Assembly (NCBI RefSeq): GCF_036053395.1
Contig: NZ_CP107942.1
Coordinates: forward strand, 6,032,501-6,096,500
DNA length: 64,000 nt
Source: Actinoplanes sp. NBC_00393
Lineage (GTDB): Bacteria; Actinomycetota; Actinomycetes; Mycobacteriales; Micromonosporaceae
Direction: 5' to 3'
In this document: positions 15,279 to 23,120 of the stretch, piece by piece
Layout of the letters: each line of letters opens with the position of its first letter
How positions within the stretch are numbered: position 1 is the stretch's first letter
Program-made: the position numbers and the translations under genes
Notes under the pieces: generated by a model
The model's input: only the letters and a program-made list of their open reading frames with translations
The model's database searches: none
What the model was told of the DNA's origin: nothing

Positions 15279-16150
15279 GCCCGATCCTTGATCCGGTGGT
15301 GCCCGCGGGTGCGTACGATCGCTTCCTGATCGAAGCCCTGCCCCGTGCCCGCGCGCAGCGGGCCTGGAACGCCGCGGACGGGCCGCTGCCCGCCCTCTAT
15401 CTCAGCCACGGCGCGCCGCCGCTCTTCGACGACGGCCCCTGGCTGCGGGAACTCTTCGACTGGGCGCAGTCCATGCCGAAACCGGCGGGCATCCTGATCG
15501 TCTCGGCGCACTGGGAGACCGCGCCGCTGGCGCTCTCCGCGCCGGCCGCGCACACCCCGCTCGTCTACGACTTCGGCGGCTTCCACCCGCGCTACTACGC
15601 GATGCGGTACGCGACTCCGGACGCCTCGGCGCTCGCCCGCCGGATCGCCGGGATGATGGGCGAACCGGTTCATCAGCACGCCAGCCGCGGCCTCGACCAC
15701 GGGGCCTGGGTGCCGCTGATGGCCATGTACCCGCTGGCCGACGTGCCGGTGCTGCAGCTCAGCATGCCGACGCAGGACCCGGCCCGGCTGCTCGCCATCG
15801 GCGAGCGGCTGCGGGAGCTGCGTGCCGAGGGTGTGCTGGTGATCGGGTCCGGCTTCATGGTGCACGGCTTGCCGTTCCTCACCCGCGACATGCTGAGCGG
15901 CGCGGTCCCGGCGTGGTCGTCGGAGTTCGACGCGTGGGCGGCCGAAGCGCTGGGCCGTGGTGACGTGGACGAGCTCGCGGCCTACCAGCACCGGGCGCCG
16001 GGGATGCCGTTCGCGCACCCGACGCCGGACCACTTCACGCCACTGTTCGTCACGCTGGGCGCCGCCGACCGGCCCGACCGTCCGGTGCGCACCATGATCG
16101 AGGGATACATGATCGGGTTCTCCAAGCGGTCGTTCCAGACGTTGCCGTGA
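15275..16150 (+). CDS. DODA-type class III extradiol ring-cleavage dioxygenase
   Basis: A 291-residue member of the LigB/DODA family of non-heme iron (or zinc) enzymes that open catechol-type rings. Seen: YLSHGAPPLF with the first metal His, LIVSAHWET, the AHTPLVYDFGGFHPRYY block, and GLDHGAWVPL, where the catalytic His lies. These are the family hallmarks. The start ATG 15275 overlaps the marR stop. The context of MarR regulator plus divergent DoxX resembles quinone-stress modules (for example mhq/cat genes of Bacillus). I infer a role in removing catechols or quinones; the true substrate is unknown. Confidence 0.85.
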   Translation: MSPILDPVVPAGAYDRFLIEALPRARAQRAWNAADGPLPALYLSHGAPPLFDDGPWLRELFDWAQSMPKPAGILIVSAHWETAPLALSAPAAHTPLVYDFGGFHPRYYAMRYATPDASALARRIAGMMGEPVHQHASRGLDHGAWVPLMAMYPLADVPVLQLSMPTQDPARLLAIGERLRELRAEGVLVIGSGFMVHGLPFLTRDMLSGAVPAWSSEFDAWAAEALGRGDVDELAAYQHRAPGMPFAHPTPDHFTPLFVTLGAADRPDRPVRTMIEGYMIGFSKRSFQTLP

Positions 16151-16163
16151 TTGGGTGGTACCC

Positions 16164-16781
16164 GTGACGACGAGCTGGCAGGACCTGCCCGCGGAGGCGG
16201 TGGACGAGGCGGCCCGGCTGCTGCTCGGCTGGCGGCTCACCGCCAACGGGGTGAGCGTGCGGCTGACCGAGGTCGAGGCTTACAGCGGGCTGGGCGCCGA
16301 CCCGGCCAGCCACGCGCATCGCGGGGTCACCAACCGCAACGCGGTGATGTTCGGCCCGGCCGGGCGGCTCTACGTCTACCAGATCTACGGCATGCACTTC
16401 TGCGCCAACATCGTCTGCGGCGAGTCCGGGAAAGCGGCGGCGGTGCTGCTGCGGGCCGGTGAAGTGGTGGACGGGCTGGCGCTCGCCCGGCAGCGGCGGC
16501 CGGCCGCACGGCGCGACAGTGACCTGGCGGCCGGGCCGGCGAAGCTGATGCAGGTGCTGGCGCTGGACAAGGGCGCCAACGACACATCAGTGCTCGACGG
16601 CAGCGGTCCGGCGACGCTCACCCCACCCACCGGGCCGGTCGGCACCATCGCGGCCGGGCCACGGGTCGGGGTGACCTCGGCCCACGACGTGCCGTGGCGC
16701 TTCTGGATCGCCGGCGACCCGACAGTCAGCGTCTACCGCCGGCACACGCCCCGGGCCCGGCGCCGCCCCTCCAACGGTTAA
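16164..16781 (+). CDS. mpg: DNA-3-methyladenine glycosylase, AAG/MPG family
   Basis: A 205-residue base-excision repair enzyme that removes alkylated purines. Seen: VEAYSGLGADPASHAHRGVTNRNAVMFGPAGRLYVYQIYGMHFCANIVC, which holds the catalytic Glu (VEAY), the Arg/Asn DNA contacts and the intercalating Tyr region. The C-terminal PWRFWIAGDPTVS is also typical. I chose GTG 16164 because GGTGG lies 7 bp before it; an in-frame GTG at 16155 is the alternative. It starts 13 bp after the dioxygenase stop, so co-transcription with the marR operon is likely. Confidence 0.92.
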   Translation: MTTSWQDLPAEAVDEAARLLLGWRLTANGVSVRLTEVEAYSGLGADPASHAHRGVTNRNAVMFGPAGRLYVYQIYGMHFCANIVCGESGKAAAVLLRAGEVVDGLALARQRRPAARRDSDLAAGPAKLMQVLALDKGANDTSVLDGSGPATLTPPTGPVGTIAAGPRVGVTSAHDVPWRFWIAGDPTVSVYRRHTPRARRRPSNG

Positions 16782-17079
16782 ACCCAAACTCGCCGCCTCA
16801 CCTCCCCGCCACCGCCGTCTGGCCGCCTCGCTGGCTCGAGCTGCGGCGGGGCTGCGGCTGGCTTGCTGGTTGAGCGGCGCGGCGAAGAGGGTCTCGGGTG
16901 GGGCGACAGCCGTAAGGCACAGCCGGGCCCAATATTTCGGACTTTTTGATCATCCGGCTGGGAACTGCGCACCCTTCCTGCCGGCGGAGGCAGCAACAGC
17001 TCCCAGCCGGCTCCCGGGAACCGGCCTTGTGGATCACCCGGCTGGGAGTTACGGCTGTCCTGATGATCCACACCCGGTC
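16782..17079. other. Non-coding region with inverted and direct repeats
   Basis: No credible gene. It contains a direct repeat of about 19 bp (GATCA-CCGGCTGGGA type) at 16948-16966 and 17032-17050, with an inverted copy of its core (CAGCTCCCAGCCGG) at 16997-17010. Several alternative hairpins are therefore possible. The AT-rich stretch AATATTTCGGACTTTTTGAT at 16931-16950 stands out from the very GC-rich surroundings. Confidence 0.6.
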
Positions 17080-17400
17080 GAAACGTCGCGCCAAGCGGCT
17101 GGCTCTCACGGCTGTTTCCGCAAGCGCGAAACAACACTGAGCGCCAGCCAAGCGGGGCGGCTGGCGCTCACGGCTGCTTCCGGAAGCGGGAAACGACACT
17201 GAGCGCCAGCCAAGCAGGGCCGGCTGGCCCTCACGGCTGCTTCCGCAAGCGCGAAACAACACTGGGCGCCAGCCAAGCAGGGCCGGCTGGCCCTCACGGC
17301 TGCTTCCGCAAGCGCGAAACGACAGTGAGCGCCAGCTGAGCGGGGCGGCTGGCGCTCGCGGCTGGTTCCGGGAGCGGGGACGACGGTGAGGGTCAGCCGG
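17080..17400. repeat. Tandem array of 62-63-bp hairpin-forming repeat units
   Basis: About five degenerate copies of a 62-63-bp unit. The marker TTCCG recurs at 17116, 17178, 17241, 17304 and 17366. Each unit holds C(A/G)ACA(C/G)TG(A/G)GCGCCAGC followed by an inverted partner GGCTGG(C/A)-CTC. In the best unit the arms TGAGCGCCAGCC (17138-17149) and GGCTGGCGCTCA (17159-17170) are a perfect 12-bp stem with a 9-nt loop. Small open frames here merely follow the repeat. The same core occurs at 36431-36476 and, more diverged, at 38027-38044. Confidence 0.85.
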
Positions 17401-17409
17401 TGGACGGGG

Positions 17410-17919
17410 CTAGTCGGCCAAGTTCAGGGGGAAGACGACGGTGAAGCGTTCGAAGAGGATCTCCTCGGAGTGCTCGTCCCACGGGCGGCCGAGAGTGGCG
17501 CAGCGCCGTTGCCAGTAGTGGCGGTGGTTGGCCATCCAGCTTTCGCGCGTGCGGTCGTCCTCCCCTTCGGCGTGGGCGAAGGACTCCTCGACGCTGTGGA
17601 AGGCGCCGATCCGCAGTTCGGTGGTGCGCAGCACGAGCCGGGGCGCGCCGGTGCTGTCGCAGACGATCCAGTGGCAGCCGATTCGCGGCAGCGGGTTGGA
17701 CTCCGTGTCGAAGTCGGCCATCAGCGAGGACGTGGCCCGCTTGGCGCCGGCGGCCACCAGCTCCAGCAACTCGTCGGCGAGCTCGGCGGAGTCGCCGAAC
17801 CGCTCGACTGTGTAGTCCGGGGCGACGCGGACCGCGTCGGGGCGGGCGGCCGCGTACGACGCCCAGAACTGCGCGGCGGCGGCGGTGTCGACCGGGGCCG
17901 GGGTGGTACGCGTTGACAT
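17410..17919 (-). CDS. ASCH-domain protein
   Basis: A 169-residue protein that matches the ASCH/YhfF-like family: FWASYAAARPD at the N-terminus, the central GAKRATSSLMADFD, IVCDSTGAPRLVLRTTELRIGAFHSVEESFAHAEGEDDRTRESWMANHRHYW, and LFERFTVVFPLN at the end. ASCH domains are related to PUA folds and are thought to bind RNA or nucleotides; some cleave modified cytidines. The start ATG 17919 was chosen at the family N-terminus; an in-frame ATG lies 9 bp upstream. It is divergent from the MBL hydrolase gene with a 52-bp gap. Confidence 0.8.
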   Translation of the reverse strand: MSTRTTPAPVDTAAAAQFWASYAAARPDAVRVAPDYTVERFGDSAELADELLELVAAGAKRATSSLMADFDTESNPLPRIGCHWIVCDSTGAPRLVLRTTELRIGAFHSVEESFAHAEGEDDRTRESWMANHRHYWQRRCATLGRPWDEHSEEILFERFTVVFPLNLAD

Positions 17920-17971
17920 GGCCGCCATCCTGGCATGGTTTCGACAGCGACCCGGCGGGTAGCCGCGCCGG

Positions 17972-18760
17972 ATGACCCCGAACGCCAGTGTGACCTTCGT
18001 CGGTAACGCCACGACGCTGCTGCGGCTGGGCACCTTCACGCTGCTCACCGATCCGGCCTTCAGCCCGGCCGGCAGCCGGGTCTACCTCGGCTACGGCGCG
18101 TGGACGCGCAGGCTTCGGGATCCGGCGAAGACGTACGAGGAGCTGCCGACCCCCGATGCCGTCCTGTTGTCACACCTGCACGGCGATCACTTCGACCGCA
18201 CCGCCCGGCGGCTGCTGCCCCGCGATCTGCCGATCGTCACCACTACGCAGGCACAGCGGCGGTTGCGCAAACGGCACTACTCGGCCGTACAGGGTCTGCC
18301 CACCTGGGAGGCCGAGGAGTGGCGCCGCGACGGGCAGACGTTGCGGGTGACCGCGCTGCCCGGCCGGCACGGTCCGGGCCTGGTCGACCATCTGCTGCCG
18401 GACGTGATGGGCTCGCTGATCGACTGGGAGGTGGACGGCGAGCGGCGGCTGCGGCTCTACATCACCGGTGACACGCTGTACCGGCCGTTCCTCGGCGAGA
18501 TCCGGGACCGCTGCGGCGAACCGGACGTGATGCTGATCCATCTGGGCGGCACGAAACTGCTGGGCCTCACCCTGACCATGGACGGCCGGCAGGGCGCCGA
18601 GCTGACCGGGCTGATCCGGCCCCGGCTGACCCTGCCGATCCACTACGACGACTACAAGGTGATGAAGTCGCCGCTCAGCGACTACCTCACCGAGTGTCAG
18701 GGCCGCTCGCTGACCGGCGTCCAGGCGATCGGCCGCGGGGAGACGCTCACGCTGGCGTGA
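17972..18760 (+). CDS. Metallo-beta-lactamase-fold hydrolase
   Basis: A 262-residue MBL-fold protein of the UlaG/NAPE-PLD-like branch. Seen: the metal motif LSHLHGDHFD (HxHxDH), a further His in ALPGRHG, Asp in YITGDTLY and His in LPIHYDDYK, giving a full two-metal site. It starts with TFVGNATTLLRLG, typical of this branch. The substrate cannot be predicted. Its end overlaps the convergent helD gene by 14 bp. Confidence 0.85.
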   Translation: MTPNASVTFVGNATTLLRLGTFTLLTDPAFSPAGSRVYLGYGAWTRRLRDPAKTYEELPTPDAVLLSHLHGDHFDRTARRLLPRDLPIVTTTQAQRRLRKRHYSAVQGLPTWEAEEWRRDGQTLRVTALPGRHGPGLVDHLLPDVMGSLIDWEVDGERRLRLYITGDTLYRPFLGEIRDRCGEPDVMLIHLGGTKLLGLTLTMDGRQGAELTGLIRPRLTLPIHYDDYKVMKSPLSDYLTECQGRSLTGVQAIGRGETLTLA

Positions 18761-20978
18761 AGACGCCGAGGCTGCGGGTGGGCCGGGTCAGCGCCACGTA
18801 GAGGTCGTTGGCGCCGCGCGGCGACTCGGCCAGGATGCCGGCCGGGTCGACCACCACCACCTCGTCGAACTCCAGGCCCTTCGCCTCGGTCACGGTCAGC
18901 AGCACGGCATCCTCCTCCAGGTCGGTGCCGACCGGCAGCAGAGCTGCCAGTTCGTCGCGCCGGCCGGCCGGGGTGAGCACCGCGAGCCGGCCCTCGCGCT
19001 CGCGGCCCACCAGCTCGGCGAGCCGGCTGAGCGGGCCGGTCTCCTCCCAGGGTTCGATGCCGGAGTGCCGGACCGGGCGCGGCGGTTCGATCGGCGCGCC
19101 GGCCGCGGCCAGCACCCGCCGGGTGTAGGCCAGAATTTCGGCCGGGGTGCGGTAACTCACGGTGAGTTCGGCGAGACGCCAGCGATCTGCGACGTACGGG
19201 TGGAGCACCTCACCCCAGCCACCCGGGGCGCCCATCGTGCCGGCTTGGGCGAGGTCGCCGACGATCGTCATCGACCGGCTCGGGCAGCGCCGCATCAGCA
19301 GCCGCCAGGCCATCGGGGACAGCTCCTGCGCCTCGTCGACGATCACGTGCCCGTACGCCCACTTCCGGTCCGCCGCAGCCCGTTCCGCCGCCGAGCGCCA
19401 CTCCCGGTGCTCGTACCGTTCGGCCAGCATGTCGGCCTGCATCACGTCGGCCGCGTTCGGGATCGCCGCTTCGAAGTCGTCCTCCAGCTCGTACGACTTC
19501 GAGCCGGCCGTGACGTCGAGGACGCCCTGCGCGTACGCCAGCTCCCGCCGCCACTGCCGGACGGCCCGCTCCCGGGCGGCCCGGTCGTCCTCGCCGAGCA
19601 GTTCGGCGGCCTCGTCGAGCAGCGGCACGTCGGCCGGTGTCCACCCGCCGTCCGGTTCGCGCCGCAGCAGCTCGCACTCGTCCGCGCTGAGTTGCGGGAC
19701 CGCGGCCGGGTCGGCGTACAGGCCGGTGAGCAGCTGCTCCGGGGTGAGCACCGGCCACAGCTCGTCGAGCACCGCCTGGACTGCGGGATCGCCGGCCAGG
19801 TCAGCGCGGATATCCGCCAGGTCCGCCTCCTCCAGCACGTTCGACGAGGTCAGCGCGTCGTCCTCGCCGAGCGGATCGTTCCAGAACGGGTCGTAGCCGA
19901 TCTTGTCGGCGACCTGGGCGGCCAGCTCGTCGAGGACCGCGCGGTCGAAGAGGGGCCGGGCCAGGTTGTGCAGCCGTCCGGACCGGCGGGCCCGCTCCCG
20001 GGCCGCGTCCACGGTCGGCGGGTCGAGGCGCAGCACGTGCCGGTCGGCCACGACCTCGATCGTCTCGTCGGGAACGCGCTGTCTGACGCGTACCGCCGCT
20101 TGCAGGATCTCCACCATGGCGGCGCGACCCTTCAGCTCGGCGGTGGCCGGCGGCTCCGGCCGCCGGGCCGTCACGCCCGGGAAGAGGTCACCCTGCGTGG
20201 CCAGCAGCACGCCGGTCTCGGCCAGCGACGGCAGCACGTGCGAGATGTAGCGCAGGAAGGTGGCGTTCGGGCCGACGATCAGTACGCCGCGCGCGCTGAG
20301 CTGCTCACGGTAGGTGTACAGCAGATACGCGGCCCGGTGCAGCGCGACCGCCGTCTTGCCGGTGCCCGGCCCACCCTGGACGACCAGCACGCCGCCGAGG
20401 TCGGAGCGGATCACCCGGTCCTGTTCGGCCTGGATGGTCTCGACGATGTCGCGCATCCGCCCGGTGCGGTTGGCGGTGAGGGCGGCGAGCAGCGCGGCCT
20501 CGCCGGTCAGCGGGGTCGTGTCGGTGGCCCGGCCGGCGTCGAGGATCTCGTCGTCGAGCGCGATCACGGACCGGGCCCGGGTACGGATGTGCCGGCGACG
20601 GGTCACGCCGTGCGGGGTGACGGCGGTGGCGACGTAGAACGGGCGGGCGGCCGGCGCCCGCCAGTCGACCAGCAGCTGACGGTCGGTGTCGGTGAGCCCG
20701 ATCCGGCCGATCCGCAGTGGTTCGTCGTCGTGCCGGTCCAGGCGGCCGAAGCAGAGCCCGTCCTCGACCGCGGCGAGCTGGGCGAGGCGTTCGGCGTACT
20801 GGGCGGTGACCGCATCGCGGTGTGACCGGGCGTGCGGGGTGCCGCCGCCCTCGAGCCGGGCCTGGGCGAGCCGCCGCTCGGTGCGGTCGCGGAGTTCGTC
20901 CAGGTGGCGGTACAGGTCGGTGAGGTGGTGCTGCTCCTCGGTGAAATCTGCCGCCGGAACACTTGACAGACTTGACAA
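18747..20978 (-). CDS. helD: HelD-like RNA polymerase-associated helicase (UvrD/Rep family)
   Basis: A 743-residue SF1-type ATPase of the actinobacterial HelD class. HelD binds RNA polymerase and releases it from stalled complexes. Seen: the N-terminal coiled-coil arm (residues 10-75), the GLTDTDRQLLVDWRAPAARPFYVAT block, Walker A GGPGTGKTAVALHRAAYLLY near residue 203, Walker B VIVDEAQELSP, motif III LTVSYRTP and the C-terminal LTVTEAKGLEFDEVVVVDP and YVALTRP. The start is a TTG at 20978 with GGGAGGGG just upstream; no ATG or GTG is better placed. Some relatives (HelR) give rifampicin tolerance, but the rifamycin-associated element was not found upstream here. Confidence 0.92.
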   Translation of the reverse strand: MSSLSSVPAADFTEEQHHLTDLYRHLDELRDRTERRLAQARLEGGGTPHARSHRDAVTAQYAERLAQLAAVEDGLCFGRLDRHDDEPLRIGRIGLTDTDRQLLVDWRAPAARPFYVATAVTPHGVTRRRHIRTRARSVIALDDEILDAGRATDTTPLTGEAALLAALTANRTGRMRDIVETIQAEQDRVIRSDLGGVLVVQGGPGTGKTAVALHRAAYLLYTYREQLSARGVLIVGPNATFLRYISHVLPSLAETGVLLATQGDLFPGVTARRPEPPATAELKGRAAMVEILQAAVRVRQRVPDETIEVVADRHVLRLDPPTVDAARERARRSGRLHNLARPLFDRAVLDELAAQVADKIGYDPFWNDPLGEDDALTSSNVLEEADLADIRADLAGDPAVQAVLDELWPVLTPEQLLTGLYADPAAVPQLSADECELLRREPDGGWTPADVPLLDEAAELLGEDDRAARERAVRQWRRELAYAQGVLDVTAGSKSYELEDDFEAAIPNAADVMQADMLAERYEHREWRSAAERAAADRKWAYGHVIVDEAQELSPMAWRLLMRRCPSRSMTIVGDLAQAGTMGAPGGWGEVLHPYVADRWRLAELTVSYRTPAEILAYTRRVLAAAGAPIEPPRPVRHSGIEPWEETGPLSRLAELVGREREGRLAVLTPAGRRDELAALLPVGTDLEEDAVLLTVTEAKGLEFDEVVVVDPAGILAESPRGANDLYVALTRPTRSLGVFTPA

Positions 20979-21105
20979 GACCCCTCCCAGGGCTTAATCT
21001 GATAGTGGGTGTGCAGGCTTTTTTCGAAATCAGACAGGCGCAACTGCCTACGATAGCACCCGAAATCGCCACGCGGCAGCGGGCGGAACACTAGCGTTCC
21101 CCCTG
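20979..21105. promoter_or_regulatory. Divergent promoter region of helD and membrane protein gene
   Basis: A 127-bp gap that is AT-richer than the flanks, with a CTTTTTTCGAAATCAGA stretch around 21018-21034 containing the TTCGAA palindrome. Direct repeats of TGTCAAGT lie inside the start of helD (20963-20977). No confident -35/-10 assignment can be made. Confidence 0.35.
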
Positions 21106-21618
21106 ATGATCTCGAACCGTGGACTTCTGGGGCTCAGCCTGCTCTGCGGGGTCGCCGTGCTGTGGTCGGCCGGGCTCATCGTGGCCCTCACTCTGGGCGC
21201 GCGACCCGTCCACTCCGCGGTCGCCGTCGGCGTCGCCGCCCTGCTCACCGTGCCCGGCTTCGCCGCCGGCATCCTCAACAACCGCCGCGGCTACCGCACC
21301 CGGGCGCCCCGCCGGCTGTGGAGTCTCGCCTCCTGGGTGCCGCCGCACGTGCCGCACTGGGCGGCAGTGGTCGCCGCGGTCGTCTTCTTCGGCTTCTGGC
21401 TGACGATCGTGCTCGCCTTCGCCGCTCTCGACGGCAGCCCGTCGATCGAGGACGGCCGGTACGTCCTGCAGGACCACGACCGGGTCGTCGAGGTGAGCCG
21501 GGCGACCTACGAGCGGCAACTCGACCACGAACAGCAGGTCTCGCTCGCCGTGCTGGGCGCCTTCGCCGTCGGCGGCTGTTTCCTCTGCGCCGCGCGAGCC
21601 ACCGATCACGAGGAGTGA
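21106..21618 (+). CDS. Hypothetical multi-pass membrane protein
   Basis: A 170-residue protein with four hydrophobic segments at about residues 8-30, 37-57, 85-107 and 145-162, separated by an Arg-rich loop (RRGYRTRAPRRLW). It has no recognised catalytic motif. Its TGA stop overlaps the GTG start of the decarboxylase (GTGA, 21615-21618), suggesting coupled translation. The function is unknown. Confidence 0.65.
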   Translation: MISNRGLLGLSLLCGVAVLWSAGLIVALTLGARPVHSAVAVGVAALLTVPGFAAGILNNRRGYRTRAPRRLWSLASWVPPHVPHWAAVVAAVVFFGFWLTIVLAFAALDGSPSIEDGRYVLQDHDRVVEVSRATYERQLDHEQQVSLAVLGAFAVGGCFLCAARATDHEE

Positions 21619-23027
21619 CAGGCGCGGGCGAACCGGCCTACCGTGAGGCGGTGGAGAAGGACTTCGACGAGGTGCTGGCCCGTACCGCCCGGATCGCCAC
21701 CGACTGGCTGAGCACTCTGGAACAGCGCCCGGTCGGCGAGACCGCGACCCTGGACGAGCTGCGCGAGCGGCTCGGCGGTCCGCTGCCCGCCGGGCCGATG
21801 CCGCCGGTGCAGGTCGTGCAGGAATTGGCGGCCGCGACCGAACCGGGGCTGGTGGCGATCCCGTCCGGGCGCTACTTCGGGTTCGTGATCGGCGCGGGAC
21901 TGCCGGCCGCGGTCGCCGCCGACTGGCTCACCACCGTCTGGGACCAGAACGCCGGGCTGTACGCCTGTGGCCCGGCCGCCGCGGTCGTCGAGGAGGTGGC
22001 CGGCGAGTGGCTGCGTGAGCTGTTCGGGTTGCCGGCCGGCTCGTCGTACGCGTTCGTCCCCGGCTGCCAGACCGCCCACCTCACCTGCCTCGCCGCGGCC
22101 CGCCACCACGTGCTGCGGCAGGCCGGCTGGAACGTCGAGGAGGGCGGGCTGAACGGCGCTCCGGCGGTCCGGATCGTGGCGAGCACCCGGCGGCACATCA
22201 CCATCGACCGGGCGCTGCGCCTGCTCGGCTTCGGCACCGCCGGGCTGACCGTGGTGCCCGCCGACGACGCCGGCCGGATGGACGTCGCCGCGCTGCGGGC
22301 CGTGCTCGCCGGTCCCCCGCAGCCGACCATCGTCTGCGCGCAGGCCGGCGAGGTGAACACCGGCGCCTTCGACGACCTGGACGCGATCGCCGACGCCTGC
22401 GCGCCGGCCGGGGCCTGGCTGCACGTGGACGGCGCGTTCGGGCTGTGGGTGCTGGCCAGCCCGGCGCTGCGGCACCTGGCGGCCGGGGCGCACCGGGCCG
22501 ACTCGTGGGCGTTCGACGCGCACAAGTGGCTCAACGTGCCGTACGACAGCGGCATCGCCTTCTGCGCCCACCCGGAACCGCACCGGGCGGCGCTCAGCAC
22601 CACCGCCGACTACCTGGTGCAGGGCGGCGACGGCTCCCCGCGCGACGCCATCGACTGGACTCCCGGGTTCTCCCGCCGGGCCTGCGGCTTCCCGGTCTAC
22701 GCGGCGCTGCGCTCGCTCGGCCGCCAGGGCGTCGCGGACCTGGTGGACCGCTGTTGCGCGCTCGCTCGCCGGTTCGCCGACGGCCTGGCCACGGTGCCGG
22801 GCAGCCAGGTCGTCGGCGAGGTGGTGGTCAATCAGGTGCTGTTCCGCTTCGCCGACGACGAGACCACCACGCGGGTGCTGCGCGCGGTGGTGGACAGCGG
22901 CGAGGCCTGGCTCAGCGGCACCGCGGTGGGCGGGCGGCGCGCCATCCGGCTCTCGGTGAGCAACTGGCGCACCAGCGGGGAGGACATCGAGCGTACGCTC
23001 GCCGCGTTCCGGGCCGCGGCGAGCTGA
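21615..23027 (+). CDS. PLP-dependent group II decarboxylase / aminotransferase-like protein
   Basis: A 470-residue fold-type I pyridoxal-phosphate enzyme of the aromatic amino acid / glutamate decarboxylase family. Seen: the N-terminal SGRYFGFVIGAGLPAAVAADWL, the cofactor Asp in WLHVDGAFGLW and the PLP-binding Lys in SWAFDAHKWLNVPYDSG, where the classical motif is HKW. The C-terminal small domain has RLSVSNWRTSGEDIER. GTG 21615 is coupled to the previous stop; GTG 21651 with GAGG before it is an alternative giving a protein 12 residues shorter. The substrate (aromatic amino acid, glutamate or other) is not determined. The last codons lie inside the first copy of a 30-bp tandem repeat. Confidence 0.82.
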   Translation: MTGAGEPAYREAVEKDFDEVLARTARIATDWLSTLEQRPVGETATLDELRERLGGPLPAGPMPPVQVVQELAAATEPGLVAIPSGRYFGFVIGAGLPAAVAADWLTTVWDQNAGLYACGPAAAVVEEVAGEWLRELFGLPAGSSYAFVPGCQTAHLTCLAAARHHVLRQAGWNVEEGGLNGAPAVRIVASTRRHITIDRALRLLGFGTAGLTVVPADDAGRMDVAALRAVLAGPPQPTIVCAQAGEVNTGAFDDLDAIADACAPAGAWLHVDGAFGLWVLASPALRHLAAGAHRADSWAFDAHKWLNVPYDSGIAFCAHPEPHRAALSTTADYLVQGGDGSPRDAIDWTPGFSRRACGFPVYAALRSLGRQGVADLVDRCCALARRFADGLATVPGSQVVGEVVVNQVLFRFADDETTTRVLRAVVDSGEAWLSGTAVGGRRAIRLSVSNWRTSGEDIERTLAAFRAAAS

Positions 23028-23120
23028 CCGGAGTGGATTCGGGCCGCGGCGAGCTGACCGGAGTGAGGCCGGGCCGCGGTCAGCTGAGCGGAGTGAGGCC
23101 GGGCCGCGGTCAGCTGAGCG
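23011..23120. repeat. Exact-period 30-bp tandem repeat joining two convergent gene ends
   Basis: Three full copies (23011-23040, 23041-23070, 23071-23100) and a partial fourth from 23101. The unit starts GGGCCGCGG and contains CAGCTGA, and copies differ at only a few bases. The first copy includes the stop codon of the decarboxylase gene; the last includes the stop codon of phoD. Each copy can fold as a small CCGC/GCGG hairpin. It looks like a terminator region duplicated by slippage. Confidence 0.85.

Noticed and set aside
17106..17297. Small minus-strand open frames in the 62-63-bp array
   Set aside because: They follow the repeat sequence, and have no start signals and no homology-like pattern.
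17080..17400. CRISPR array
   Set aside because: Units are contiguous degenerate repeats without unique spacers, and no cas gene is nearby.
20979..21105. Rifamycin-associated element in front of helD
   Set aside because: The known element is a 19-bp inverted repeat of the GGGGCTTGCGGCAAGGCCC type; nothing like it is present in this gap.
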